Assembly: GCF_010015585.1 (NCBI RefSeq)
Contig: NW_022985078.1
Coordinates: 248,001 to 312,000 of the forward strand
Length of the DNA: 64,000 nucleotides
Direction of reading: 5' to 3'
DNA from: Eremomyces bilateralis CBS 781.70
Taxonomy: Eukaryota; Ascomycota; Dothideomycetes; Eremomycetales; Eremomycetaceae
The position numbers and the translations under genes were made by a program. Shown here one piece after another: positions 1 through 11,394 of the stretch (the stretch's first letter is position 1; every line of letters starts with the position of its first letter). The notes under the pieces were generated by a model. That model did not search any database. It was not told the DNA's origin and worked only from the letters and a program-made list of their open reading frames with translations.

Positions 1-9
1 ATCGAAACA

Positions 10-1416
10 ATGTCTTTCTCGTCCCGCTTCGACACATGGCTTTCATGTACCTTGTTTCTCGTTTTCCTAGCTCTGATATCATTCACAGCAGCAGACGTTA
101 CAATAATCCCCGGAAATCCAGATCCGAGGCCTTACAATGAGGAATTCGACAGGCGAATTAGTTCCATTGATGAGCTATTTCAAACTAGCGCCTTCAATGA
201 GGCACACTATACTCTCAACGACACCCATATTATCACCTCTTCTGCAGACACTCCAAACGGAACAATCTCCAAAGACACATATGCGTCATCCGACTCCTTC
301 GTCCGGAGTACCATCCAAGCATGGGGTCAGCACCATCATCTAGTCATTCGTCCAGACGAAGTATGGTTTACCATATTGGCACAAATGAACTTCTACATGA
401 ATGACCACGCGGAGGATGTACGTGACGTGTTTGTCACATTTGAAGGAAAGCAAGAAATCAGAGTCTTTGACCGGACATGGCATCAAGTGATTGACCAATT
501 CGCTGAGGAGATACAAAAACGTGTCAAAACTCCCTGGTTACTCGACTGGATGATGCCGGAATTCAGTACCAGTACGGACAATGACGCGACGACGGCAACC
601 GTGCTCATGATGGGCCTCTTCCAAGCTTACTTCGACTACTTAGGGGGTATCATTTGCGGATTGCCCTCAGTCACCCTCCTAGGTACCAAGGCCGACTGGG
701 AGCGACTACTCGCTAAACTCGACCATCTGCCAGATTTTGGTGCCGAGCCGACAATGTACCAGGGCCGTTTGAAACCAATCCTCAGTCGGTTTGTGGAATC
801 TTTTGATAAACCGAGCGACCCCAAAATCCGCGAGTTTTGGAATTCCATTATCAATGCCGAGCCCCAGCACTTGTGCGGAGGTCCGCCCTACCGTATCTCC
901 GGCTGGCTGACCGGGTTCATATCCTGGGATAAGGACGGGAAATACATGGCGACCGGGACTACGAATGAACTGCTTGACGGGATCTCATATCCGTCTTATG
1001 AAATCGACAAACTTCCAATCGGGTATGCGGGGACACCGATCACGCTGTTGGACTATCCTCGCCCAAGGGCCCCAAAGTTCCCTGCGTACATAATCGCTGG
1101 CAATCTAGGGAAGGAAATCAAACAAACTGTACCAGCTGGCTATCTCGATGCCCTAGCCAGCGTCAATTCAAGCCTGGCAGATATCGAGCGTGCAGGTCTT
1201 GAATCAACCCCCAAGAAGCATTGGACGGTCCAGCCTCTCAATGCCTGGCTGATGTATGGTCCAGTACCGACGAATGAGACCAATCGCCGGGACAGTGGTG
1301 ATACCGAACTGAACAACTTGGTTAGCATGATCAGGACAGGGACCTGCGATGCGTCTCAGGACCCAGGAAAACCGTTTAATATCCTAAATCCGCCACGAAA
1401 AAGGAGGGCCAATTAG
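10..1416 (+). CDS. Secreted DUF4419 domain protein
   Basis: Single-exon gene of 468 residues starting at the first ATG of the window. Residues 1-28 form a hydrophobic signal peptide (polar N-terminus, then a LFLVFLALISF core) ending near TAA-D. The body has the DUF4419 pattern: a stretch around residues 95-150 with AWGQHHHLVIRPDEVWFTIL and NDHAEDVRDVF, then a cysteine- and glycine-rich centre (GGIICGLPSVTLLG) and a late ISGWLTGFISWD segment. DUF4419 is widespread in fungi and plants, and no function is established that I can cite. The stop is followed by a different open frame of about 80 codons (about 1418-1672) with no start. That could be a lost C-terminal extension, but I see no good intron to join it. 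The promoter lies outside the window. Confidence 0.85.
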   Translation: MSFSSRFDTWLSCTLFLVFLALISFTAADVTIIPGNPDPRPYNEEFDRRISSIDELFQTSAFNEAHYTLNDTHIITSSADTPNGTISKDTYASSDSFVRSTIQAWGQHHHLVIRPDEVWFTILAQMNFYMNDHAEDVRDVFVTFEGKQEIRVFDRTWHQVIDQFAEEIQKRVKTPWLLDWMMPEFSTSTDNDATTATVLMMGLFQAYFDYLGGIICGLPSVTLLGTKADWERLLAKLDHLPDFGAEPTMYQGRLKPILSRFVESFDKPSDPKIREFWNSIINAEPQHLCGGPPYRISGWLTGFISWDKDGKYMATGTTNELLDGISYPSYEIDKLPIGYAGTPITLLDYPRPRAPKFPAYIIAGNLGKEIKQTVPAGYLDALASVNSSLADIERAGLESTPKKHWTVQPLNAWLMYGPVPTNETNRRDSGDTELNNLVSMIRTGTCDASQDPGKPFNILNPPRKRRAN

Positions 1417-1905
1417 CGCCCGAGGATGGAAGCCGGCTTTTTCCACGGCAAACTAAGGGACTTCCAGTTGGAGGGGGCAGTCTTGGCTCCTCAGATACGG
1501 TTGCTCTAGGTTCATTGGACAGTACTCTACAGTTTGGCTCTGCAAATGGAGCTGCTGGAGCGGCTATTCGGGACGGATCGAATGTTGACGATGCTGCGGC
1601 ATGCCAGTGGCGATTCAAGGCTACGCAAACATTCAACTGTAACATAGGACCGAGAGCAGAGCCAACTACATGAATTTGTTTAAGTTGCAGTAGTTAGTTA
1701 ACTTAACTAAGTTAGTTAACTAGTTAGTTATAAGTTAGTTAAGTTAGTTACAATTAATAGAATGCTAAAAAATCGTGATAATTAAATATATATTTTTCCC
1801 TTGGGAGATATTCAGTGAAGTGTTACTGACTGCTACTGAACCTGTATCCACAAACTTGAGGTTCAATGCTCAGCTTTCTGCGGCATCTGCTCCAAGATCG
1901 ATACG
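1417..1905. other. Intergenic, with TTAG-type low-complexity tract
   Basis: No gene recognised. Positions about 1681-1760 are a degenerate low-complexity tract built from AGTTAGTTA-like units, followed by an AT-rich stretch. Confidence 0.6.
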
Positions 1906-2151
1906 TTAGATGTAGCAGGTGTCCACCCAGAAGTGTTCCAATCCATCACGAGCAGCCTGCTCTCCGCAAAATTCGATCTTATTGTAGCCAGCCTTGTTCT
2001 TTCCCGTCCCGTTGATGAATTCGTCAAGCGTCACCTCCTCGCCATGCTTCCATGTATGTGAGAGTACGACATACTTCTTCGGAACATCGTCGGTAGCCAA
2101 ATCTTCCGTCAGACTGAGGTGACGGTTGCTGCCGCGCTTCAAGAAACGCAT
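1906..2151 (-). pseudogene. Truncated HET (heterokaryon incompatibility) domain fragment
   Basis: The open stretch of 81 codons encodes the N-terminal part of a HET domain: a short leader, VPKKYVVLSHTWKHGEEVT (the YV.LSHTW motif), GYNKIEFCGEQAARDGLEHF, and the end WVDTCYI, which corresponds to the family's WVDTCCID core. The frame stops directly after this core, so the remaining roughly 100 residues of the domain and any partner domain are missing. HET proteins normally act in non-self recognition and programmed cell death. This copy can hardly work unless further exons exist, and I found none in the following sequence. It is therefore best read as a relic. Confidence 0.7.
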
Positions 2152-3180
2152 TGCTCTTGCTCGTACCTGTTAACGCTCCAGGAAGCCAGAGTGCCGACGG
2201 TACTGGACATCGCTCTTTGTTGGAGAATAGATGAATAATAAAGATATGCCGGAACAGACATGAAAATGCGAATAAGGCTGGAGTGGTTCAGCCTCATGAC
2301 TGTTGAATGTGCAGACTGCTTCACGCGCTTGACTGTGGCTGTGTTTATAATGAAGCTGATGGGCCACCCGCTATATTCCAACATTGCAATCAGCCACTCC
2401 TCAACGTCAATGGCTCGGTGTGAGACACAACCACAATTTTCTAAATCTTAATTAATAACTGTCATGAAGCATACAGTGGCATGTGTGCAGTGTGCAAGTC
2501 TGACATTTATGTTTCACCTTCATCGTCGCGACTTCCCTTACAGCGTCTCTGGGTCGGCATTTCACGTTCAGGTGAAGTAACTCAAAAACTTGGCCATTAT
2601 TAACTAGGTTTCTATTAGAGATGCAGGATGGAACAGTATTCCCCAATCCTGATGCTTCAATTCCATATTGACTTATTGAGCCTCCTCAAGTTTGTTTCTT
2701 GACATTTTGCGTTATCCGCACAGGTCCAGAGCTCGTGCACCTAAAAGGTCGTCGAGCCAAACTGCCTACGCCGGTGTTCTCGACATCACGCTTACGTTGC
2801 ACTTCGACGATGTCGTCGTAGCTCGTCACCTTTGCCCTAAAATATCTTCAAATCGAAGAGAGAGAATGAACTTTGAGGGGCAACAGGGCCGGCTTGTTGA
2901 GAGGGGCGGTTAGTCAGCCAGACAGGAGGACACCTCCACAGGAGGACAAATGATATGTGCCTCCATGCCTCAGGAATCAATCCCCGTTGCTGGGGCAAGC
3001 CAGGCCATGCGGATCCACCCAATCAGATATGAGCCCGCGTAAACATCTCAACCACCAACATCGAAGTCCAGTCAACTCTTGAATCCTTGCATCACGTCGC
3101 ACAATCCCAAGCATCTACTTAAATACGTTAAATACTGGTTGAAATACAACATCTGGATCCCGGACTTGTCATTCGGTTTG
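2152..3180. other. Intergenic, no gene seen
   Basis: About 1 kb with only short open frames and no recognisable family. The right part is the upstream region of the coiled-coil gene starting at 3181. Confidence 0.5.
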
Positions 3181-5507
3181 ATGGAATCACGTTCAGTGGC
3201 AGCCCTTGGCTCGCCCGGTGCACCTCTGCATCCTCTCTCCCCAGAACGCGTAAATGCCGCCCGGACGCCGCAGAGCACGATGACGAAAATGCCTCAATCA
3301 CCATCTGCTCCCGAGTTTGGGAAGCCTGCGTTCACAGACGCCGTGCAGAACGGATCACCGACCCGTGGTTCGCCCCTTCGATCCCATCGCCGGAACGACT
3401 CTGAGGCGAGCGTGCACGGAATGGTTGCACGATTCAATGCATTGGAGATACGCGATCACCAAGAACTGCATCGGAGAGATGAACTGGCGTTGAAACGCTC
3501 GGAGATGGCGCGCGACATGGCGGAGAAGGAGGTCGACAGGTTTAGGTCTGAATGTGGGGAGCTGGATGACGAAGTACGGAGACTCAGAGAAGAGATGCGA
3601 CAGATGAAGAAGGACGTGGAAGAAGGCAAGGATAGGGAACGAAGAGTGATGAAACGGTTAGATGTTGTCATGGTCAGCTTGAATGTACCTGTCCGTTTAT
3701 ACATCGATACTGACTTCAGTTGTAGGAAGATGCACATCGTGGGAAGGAAACGACCGGCCGCACCACCGCGCTATATGAGAAAGAGATTCGCAAGGCACGA
3801 AAAGAAGCATTCAAATCATCCTCCGCCCTCGTCAAGCTCCAAGAAGAGCTCAAAGCCTCGCGAAGTTCGCTGCGGGCATGCCAAACGAACCTCGAAACGG
3901 AACGGGGTAAGGCGTCCCGTCGCGAACAAGAGGCATTCACCGCGCAGTACCAACTCGTTGGCGTCCAAGAGGAGCTACAAAAGATGAGAGAGCGTATAAA
4001 GGTTGTGGAGGAAGAGCGAGATGCGCTCAAGACGAGCCTGCAAGGAGAGGAGATCTCGCGAATCGCAGCGGAAGGTCGTATCGCGTTGCCAACCGGCGCA
4101 GACGATGATGAAGAGTTCGCCTCGCCCGTCAAATCTCCACGCAAAATGCAAAGACTGGATGAAGAGAACAAGGAGAACCTCATGCCGGCCCGTAAAGTCG
4201 AGTTAAAGTTGCTGACTGAGCAATTGGAGCGCGAAACGAGGCTTCGCGCACGAGCGGAGGAACAGGCTGAATTCATGAAGATTGAGTGTCAGTTCGAATG
4301 TTGTTCCTGTCGAATTGCAGAACGGACTGGCTCTCGATATGTCCACGACGATAGCTTTGAGGCGGACATGCAGCGTATTCGCGAACAAGCTTCCGCCTCC
4401 TTACCTATTGAGCCGGAAGACCATGAGATGGAAGATACAACGTTTCCGGCCCCACAGGAGCCCCAGGAGCCCCAGGAGCCCCAGGAACACGAACGCCAGG
4501 AGCAGGAACGCCAGGAGCAGGAACGCCAGGAGCAGGAACGTCAGGAGCAGGAACGGCAGGAGCAGGAACGTCAGGAGCAGGAACGCCAGGAGCAGGAACG
4601 TCAGGAGCACGAACGTCAGGAGCACGAACGCCAGGAGCACGAACGTCAGGAGCACGAACGCCAGGAGCACGAACGTCAGGAGCAGGCACGTCAGGAGCAA
4701 GGACGCCAGGAGCAGGTACGTCAGGAACAGATTGGGGTCCGACCGGAGACTCCCATCAAAGTGGAAGAGCAGGAAGAGCATGAATCACGCGTAGAGGAGA
4801 CGGAGGAGATCTCCTTCTCACCTTCAACCGGAACATTCCGTCGCGTCTCTCTCCTTGCTCAACCCGTAGATGAACCCCGCGGCGACGTGGAAGAGAAACC
4901 AGAGGATGAGCCTACACCTCGGAAACCCTCACCTTCTGTCCCGCGAGCGAGCAGCGTCCTCCCCTACGAGGACACATTCTTCTCCATCCCCGATGACTCC
5001 ACTATACGCGCCGGCACGCCCCTCGACTTAGGCAACGACCTCCCCCCCTCCTCAGACAGCGTATTCACCGACGATACCGACGCGTCCACCCCCAAAGCCA
5101 GCCACCACCGCGTCACATCTCCTCCCCCCCCGTCAACCCCCGCAGACCGCGCGATCCGCACCGTCACCACCACGACCACCATCCCCATCCACTTCTCCCC
5201 CGGCGACGCCCTCCGTACCAACTTCATCCCCCCTAGCATCCCCCGCCCCGCGACCGTCGCCCACGTCTCTACCACGATGATGACGCCCGCGAAGAGCGAC
5301 GCCCTGCCACCGCTGACACCGTCGGCGGTCACCCCCGGCGCCCTGCGACCGGATGGCACGATCGATCGGGAGGCCGCGCTGGAGATGATTCGGCAGAGGC
5401 GGGGGCGCGCGCGGAGCCTGGCGATGGGGAGTGCGACGCCGCGGCAGCCGATGGCAGGGATGGGGGAGCGAAGGGATATAAGTGCGCCGATGAAGCTTCA
5501 TGGATGA
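3181..5507 (+). CDS. Coiled-coil protein with E-Q-E-R-Q minisatellite
   Basis: Two exons, 3181-3672 and 3726-5507, joined by a 53-nt intron with a CTGAC branch site. The product is about 757 residues. Order of parts: Ser/Pro-rich head; long coiled coil (about 85-340) starting MVARFNALEIRDHQELHRRD and including ALYEKEIRKARKEAF and YQLVGVQEEL; a short cysteine motif CQFECCSCRIAER then YVHDD; a repeat region of about 16 copies of a five-residue E-[QH]-E-R-Q unit; then a disordered Pro/Ser/Thr-rich tail. I do not recognise a named family. The coiled coil plus the CCSCRIAER motif look like a conserved Pezizomycotina cytoskeletal or scaffold protein, which is inference. An upstream in-frame ATG at 3079 would add 34 residues. 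I chose 3181 because the extra segment looks like untranslated leader. Confidence 0.75.
4455..4730 (+). repeat. Coding minisatellite (15-bp unit)
   Basis: About four 9-bp units (CAGGAGCCC, encoding P-Q-E) are followed by about sixteen 15-bp units of the type CAGGAGCAGGAACGC, with C/T and G/C variants changing Q to H. All units keep the reading frame of the host coiled-coil gene. Near-identity between units indicates recent expansion or homogenisation, so copy number is probably variable between strains. Confidence 0.9.
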
Positions 5508-6025
5508 TGCGTGTGCTGACGTCCGGAGGTCGAGGATAATACAATTCTTCGGATATCGGTTTGCTTGCACGAGTTCATCTTTCTGGGGGGAAGAGCATTA
5601 TCGGGTCTGTCGCATTATAGCATGGCGTGTGGGATATGGCTGAAGGAGTGTATCATTCTTCACTTAGCTTTGGCGGCGCACGGAAGAGCGCGGTGGTCCC
5701 TGCCTTTGACAAATCTCCATACATGTAGTACATAGGTCAATTAATATTGCTCCTCAACTCTGCTCTTCTCCACTCCGACCAATTCCGAATATGCTACTGG
5801 ACATGCCCCCTAAGCGAAGTCCACCATCCTGTAGAAACCAATGAATTCACAACAGCAGGAGTACAATGTACTTGATATCATATATTCTTCTACGTAGGAA
5901 GCTTGACTTTTATACCGAGGAAAGCCATCCTCTGCTCGCCGATTTCATGCAATGCAAAGAAAACAGTCCCATGTAATCCAGCCACTCTCCCCTCCGAATT
6001 TTCCCAACACCACCTAACGACCGCT
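5508..6025. other. Convergent 3' intergenic region
   Basis: Lies between two genes that converge (coiled-coil gene and RPS5). It holds their 3' untranslated regions, and no further gene is seen. Confidence 0.6.
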
Positions 6026-6818
6026 TTAACGATTGCTCTTGGCCACACGCTCCAACTCATCCTTCTTCTTGATCGCGTACGAGTTGCTGCTTCCCTTGGC
6101 CGCGTTGATCAGCTCCTCGGCCAGGCACTCGGCGATGGACTTGACGTTGCGGAAGGCGGCCTCGCGGGCTCCGATGGTGAGGAGGGCGATGGCCTGGTTG
6201 ACGCGGCGCAGCGGGGACACGTCGACGGCTTGACGACGGACGGTACCGGCGGAGCCGATGCGGGTGGAGTCTTCGCGGGGACCGCAGTTGACGATGGCGT
6301 CGACGGCGACCTGGATGGGGTTCTGGTCGGTCATGACGTGAACCTGGTGGTAGAGTTAGCACAGAAACTTTCGGTCATGGAAAATTCGCTTTGGGACGTG
6401 TGGGATGTGGGTGGACATACGATCTCGAATGCGTGGGCGACGATGCGGACGGCCATCAGCTTTTTACCGTTGTTGCGGCCGTTCATCATCAGGGAGTTGG
6501 TGAGGCGCTCGATGATGGGGCATTGGGCCTTGCGGAATCGCTTGACGGCATAGCGGCCGGCAGAGTGGGTGATGTAGACGGGGGATCGGATTTGGATATA
6601 ATCACTGATGCGCCTCAGGTTAGCGATATGGGCTTCTTCGAACCGTCCGGCGGTCCTGAACGGCTGCCAACGTACGTCAAAGAGATATCACGGATCTCGA
6701 CATCCTCGTAGCTCCATTTGTTGAACAGCTTGATGCTGCCAATCTCCTCGGTGACCTCCTTGGGAAGGATCTGGAACCCCGAAGGGTTCTCGACTTCGAT
6801 CTCGCCGTTGTCAGACAT
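6026..6818 (-). CDS. rps5: 40S ribosomal protein S5 (uS7)
   Basis: Three exons: 6676-6818, 6421-6604 and 6026-6343, separated by introns of 71 and 77 nt with GTACGT and GTATGT donors. The spliced product is 214 residues, the usual length. The sequence shows hallmark uS7 stretches: [56 protein letters not shown], and the C-terminus [21 protein letters not shown] split over the last exon. It is an essential component of the small-subunit head near the mRNA exit/E site. The N-terminal 20 residues are acidic and variable, as is normal. Divergent to the gene at 7422, with about 600 bp of shared upstream DNA. Confidence 0.97.
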
Positions 6819-7421
6819 GGTTGTCGATAAGTTGCAGAAGCAAGTGGATGTGTAAGAGGCGCGTTATTGTCGTGACGATTCGTCCTAATAGGAGTCCTCA
6901 GTGATTTTTGTCAACAATGTTTTGCGCCTTGGCTGGATTGTGGATGTCGAGGTGGTTGGAGGGTGGGTTTGGCGAAACTTCTTTTGGGCTGTGGGAGCGA
7001 GAATCGCTAATGATGCTGGAATGGGTTTAGCGCGGTGGATTAGAAGCCTTGTCACCTGAGGCATTAATTCGAGAAGCGCATCATGTGATCCGAGTTGTCA
7101 CCCCAAACAAGAATCTGAATGACACCTAAGGCATAAAGTATTTCTTCCTCTTACTGCGTAAGTCATGCAGAATACTATGACGGCTAAACCTGACTCGAGA
7201 TAATATTCCACTCTTTCCACATCACTGATCAAGTCATCAAGACCATCACTATTCAGTATTCACTGCCCACTGGAGCTGACTGCTGAGCAATACGAACCAT
7301 CCCACCAACCCCGGAAAGTCTGAATGATACCACAACTGACACTCATCAGCATTTTCAATTCCCCGAAACTGAACAGCTAGAAATCCATCGAATTGGTCTT
7401 CCTCTGAACACCTCCCTCGCA
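6819..7421. promoter_or_regulatory. Divergent promoter region
   Basis: About 600 bp between the starts of RPS5 (minus) and the membrane coiled-coil gene (plus), so it must contain both promoters. I cannot assign individual sites with confidence. Confidence 0.5.
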
Positions 7422-8585
7422 ATGGGCCTTGTCTTCAAGGCCCTTGCGCCGGTGCGATACGTGCTCAATTTATTACTCCCGTTCACGAAGCCGGCAACAC
7501 CTATATGGCGAGACATTCTGCATAGCGTCGTGCTGTGCACACTCCTCTATTATGGCCCGGAGATATCAAGACTATGGTGGGTAGAGGAGGAGCGAAGAGA
7601 AATCCCCGATGACGGCAGACATCAGGAGCCTATAAACGTCGCCGACGACACCAATCCGGTTCCGGAAGCAGGACCCGGCCAGGTCGAAGTATGTCAAACG
7701 TTCTACCATCATCTCACCGAAACTGACCTCATCCGCCAGATTCCTCGCGCGCCCACTCCCCCAACCCAACCCAACCGCTTCCAATACGTCGAAGACGACT
7801 CCGACGCCGACGACCGCCCACCCCACCCCGCCCCCGACGCCGAAGACCTCCTTCCCGCCCCCGTCCACCCCCTCCAACAAATATTCCCGCACATCTTCCC
7901 CAACATTGCCGCTCCAGACAACCCGATGGAATTCCCGCCGCCGCCCCCACCCCCGCCGCAACCCCCGCAGCGACCGCAGCGACCGCAACCCCCACCCCCC
8001 GCGCAACGCGGCGACCGTACGGTCGGCAAGAAGAAATCCGCGTCGCTGCAGCGCAAGGAAGAACGGCGGGCGTACAACGAGTTCATGAGGTCGCAGGGGA
8101 ACGCGGCGCGGGAGGCGATCGCGGCGGAGCAGGCGGAGCGGGCGGGGCGGGATGCGGAGGAGAAGAGGCGGAGGGAGGAGTATGTACGGCAGACGGAGGA
8201 GAGGCAGAGGAAGGAGAGGGAGGAGAGGATGAGGAGGGAGAGGGAGGCGGAGGAGGAGAGGCGGGAGGTGGTGGAGAGGGCGGAGAGGGAGGTGAGGCGG
8301 AGGGGGGCGGTGAGGTTGGTGGAGTTGGCGGCGAGAGGGAAGAAGGGGAGGGATGAGGCGTGGGTGGAAGGGGTGCTGAAAAGAGGGGGGGTTCTGGGTA
8401 AGGGGAACGGGGCGGTGATTATGATTACTGAGACGGGGTGGTTGGTGAGAGTCGATGAGGGCCGCATGGCAAAATTCTGGGAAGCGGCTAGCAAGGAGGC
8501 CGAGGTGAAGGATAAGCTTGAGATGGAAGATATGGCGGCGGTATTGGGTCGAGTGTTGGTGCAGCAGAGCCGGGAAAAGGGATGA
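7422..8585 (+). CDS. N-terminally membrane-anchored coiled-coil protein
   Basis: Product of about 370 residues after removal of an intron at 7689-7739 (GTATGT donor, CTGAC branch, CAG acceptor). The intron is 51 nt and contains no stop in frame. Residues 10-50 hold one or two hydrophobic segments (LNLLLPF and ILHSVVLCTLLYYG), suggesting anchorage by the N-terminus. The middle is Pro-rich and disordered (poly-P near 7930-7960). Residues about 190-285 are a highly charged Arg/Glu single helix or coiled coil, then a compact C-terminal domain (GAVIMITETGWLVRVD). I do not recognise a named family. The coding strand is strongly C-rich in the first half and strongly G-rich in the second. Confidence 0.7.
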   Translation: MGLVFKALAPVRYVLNLLLPFTKPATPIWRDILHSVVLCTLLYYGPEISRLWWVEEERREIPDDGRHQEPINVADDTNPVPEAGPGQVEVCQTFYHHLTETDLIRQIPRAPTPPTQPNRFQYVEDDSDADDRPPHPAPDAEDLLPAPVHPLQQIFPHIFPNIAAPDNPMEFPPPPPPPPQPPQRPQRPQPPPPAQRGDRTVGKKKSASLQRKEERRAYNEFMRSQGNAAREAIAAEQAERAGRDAEEKRRREEYVRQTEERQRKEREERMRREREAEEERREVVERAEREVRRRGAVRLVELAARGKKGRDEAWVEGVLKRGGVLGKGNGAVIMITETGWLVRVDEGRMAKFWEAASKEAEVKDKLEMEDMAAVLGRVLVQQSREKG

Positions 8586-9303
8586 GCGGGAATGCCGTTG
8601 GCCTAGTTGGACTCCATCTAATAGCTCGAACACCTTTATGTTCTTCATACCCGGCAAAACAATCCCCGGACGGAAAGGCATGAAGCGGCTCCCATGCTCT
8701 TCAAGAATGTCGCAGAGACTGCCCGTGTTTCAATATCTGCGTAATATGTCTTAGACGAGGGCATGAAGGCCGCAGGGCAATGTATCTGATGAGATAGATG
8801 AGCGTGGAGTCTGTTAAACTCCTGCATCTCACCATAGATATATAAGGCACTATGGGAAGTAATCATCACTGTCTTAGCCGTGACACCCATGACGAAGAGA
8901 TCATTTGCTGCATTGCATGTGGATTCGTGTTACGCAAGTATTATACCGCAAAATTCAAGATGTGGAGTTGGCATTCCCGTTCGATTCTAAGATGCAATCC
9001 ATTTCCCTTGCAAGAGAACTTTTGTAAGAGTTTGATGTATTAACTCCACCTCTTGAGCTCCAGATCTGTTCATCTTTCTCACTTTACTATCCTAGGGCAA
9101 TGAAAGACTCAAGTTGCAACCTTTCCCACAGCTGATATCCTTTCCGACTTCCATCTTTTAACCTTCTCAGGGATTGTTCCATGATTCGTCGCCCGGATTC
9201 GGAACGGCCGGAATGTGGTCGCATGGAAAGGAATGATCTCGCGCCTGCAGTGTCTATGCACGCTCGGAAAATGTATGATTGGAAAACAATGTGACCGAGG
9301 AAC
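8586..9303. other. Convergent intergenic region
   Basis: 3' regions of the gene at 7422 (plus) and of the RGS gene (minus). No further gene recognised. Confidence 0.5.
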
Positions 9304-11394
9304 CTATCGTTTATGCGCACGTTTGAGTTTCGAGAGGTAAGAAGACATGGAGGTGAACGAGAAGTCGGTCAGCTCCGAGTCCGCAATACTCGCTGTCTCG
9401 CCGGAATCGACGAATCTACAAAGCCAATGTTAGAGAGGGCACTTATAAAGTGGGTATGGTGGATGCGACGATGTCAAATGGGATGGGAATCGCAGGAATT
9501 GATGGTGGGATAGAATGGTTGCTTCATACCTGACCCAGGTGTTGCGGAATACATCGTCCTTGACCGACTCATACGCTTTGTCAAACGCCGCAACGGTAAA
9601 TTGGGCGGGAATTGGGGGAGGGTTGACAGAGGTGCTTTTGCGACGAATTGTATCGCCGCTCTTGTAAAGAGTCGTATCGCTTCTGGTTTTGACGTATGCG
9701 GGTTCGATTTCGGTGACAGGGATAGGATATAAACGATCCACGTCTGTCGTCGATGGTATATCTTCAGAAGTCATTGAACAACGTCGTTCGTTCGACCAGG
9801 GTGTGATGACATTTTCCGATTGTGAACGGCGCGAGGTCGCATTGTCTTCGAAAGGAACATATCGAAGACCAACAAACAGCCAAGAAAGCTCCTTGTATGT
9901 GTGGTAATCGATATTGATATTGAATCGAGCGGTCTGTGGATTCACAAGTGTGAAGAAAATGAGAGCGGCTTCCTCGTAGCGGTCTCGAAGTTGTTCCGGA
10001 TCCAATAGGCCTAGTTGCAGCTGGACGGCCCATTTTCGCTTGAAGTCACGAACGGCTTTGAGGAAAACGATATTCTCCGCCGTGAACTCCTTTTCGGCCG
10101 TCCACTTCAGAAGGGGGTTGATATTGTAGGCAATCTGTAGCTCAAGGGACGCCAGGCTGTACACATCTTTCTTCTCACTTTTGGTCATGGTTGATTTTAC
10201 GCTCTGCGGACTGGACGGTCGTTGTGATTTGTTGTGCGCATCATGAAGAGGAAAATAGATCGAGACAAATTGCATGGTGATAAGGCCCGGGAGGAACCTA
10301 AGAATTGTGTTAGGTACACGCAAAATGTCGGCGGGGCACATCATGTACTCACCATCCGGCAGGGACGAACGACTTGCTGACCTTCATGAGACGAGGGTTG
10401 TCAGAGTACACAAATGCCAGCCAGAGTGGCGTCCCAGGAAGCCTATCGGCAGTATATCAGTGGAATTCTCTATCGGAGAATGATTCACCCTGGTTTAGTC
10501 ATGTCTTACGCGGCAATGATTGCAAGTCTGGTCTGCCATGCCCAGTAGTGGACATCTCGAATGTATCGTATGCGGAGCAGGACATATGGACCGAACACAC
10601 TCGCCCATAGAAACTGCCAGAAGACAGAGGGGATCCTGCTGAGTTAGTTGATGAACCAATTTGGTGGTGGATGACATACCATTCATATCCGCGGCAGCAG
10701 TCGGCAGGACCAACGTGTCTAGAAAAGAAGCCGTAGGAGCCATGGAATCGACGAGAACCGAAGAACAAGAACAGCGTCACGAAAAGCTGTGAATGTGAGT
10801 AAATCATAAATACCTGCGAAACACCACTGATGTAGATCGGGCTAGGATCACCAACCTGAACAGTAAGTCCTAAAGCAATGAAGACATATGTCTTGGTCGC
10901 ACTATTCTGCTCCCGCCACCACCGGAGAAGGCCACGCATTTCGGTCGGATACCTCGCTTTCCTTCCTCCTGTTGTAGGACTATTGATGAGACTGCGTTGC
11001 CCTTCATAGTACGCGGAAAGTCGAATATTCGAGGCTATGTCAATGTTATAAATGCATCTCAAGAGTAGGCGTTTGGTATACCTTGGAATAGCGCCACACT
11101 GAAAGGTAGCACTATAGACATCATCCAGAACTCCGTACCGCATTTAAGGATACCATTCAGAGGATACACGAGGACAACCGCCATGCTATACATGTGAATG
11201 CATAGAACAGCCGAAAAAATGGTCCAGAAGCCACGGATGCGCACAGCAGTAGTGTCGCGGTGGAGCCATAATGCCCATAGACCACCTAAGACGAAGATTG
11301 TATAGAGGAGGGAGAGGCAGATATAGAAGACACCAAGCCCGTTGAGGTTTGGTTCTCCGAAATCGTGTCCTTCTCTCCTAATGAGTGAAGCCAT
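9304..11394 (-). CDS. Seven-transmembrane RGS-domain protein (GprK/RgsD type)
   Basis: Seven exons on the minus strand: 11082-11394, 10856-11034, 10680-10786, 10510-10635, 10353-10442, 9530-10297 and 9304-9415. All junctions are GT-AG, and the summed length is an exact multiple of three, giving 564 residues. Residues 20-270 hold about seven hydrophobic segments, for example YICLSLLYTIFVLGGLWALWL, and in later exons FVTLFLFFGSRRFHGSYG and VFWQFLWASVFGPYVLLRIR. Residues about 319-515 form the RGS domain, starting SLASLELQIAYNINPLLKWT and ending near FDKAYESVKDDVFRNTWVRF, with a Ser-rich loop inserted. RGS domains speed GTP hydrolysis by G-alpha subunits. The receptor-plus-RGS architecture is known in fungi from GprK and RgsD-like proteins. 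A direct ligand is unknown. Confidence 0.85.

Noticed and set aside
4455-4730. Possible CRISPR array
   Set aside because: Units are contiguous without spacers, in frame in a eukaryotic gene.
4401-4781. Leu-rich minus-strand frame that looks like membrane helices
   Set aside because: It is the coding minisatellite read backwards; the regularity comes from the 15-bp unit.
7572-8681. 369-codon open frame on the minus strand
   Set aside because: It is the antisense of the coiled-coil gene at 7422, rich in Pro/Leu/Arg only because of the strong G/C skew, with no family resemblance.
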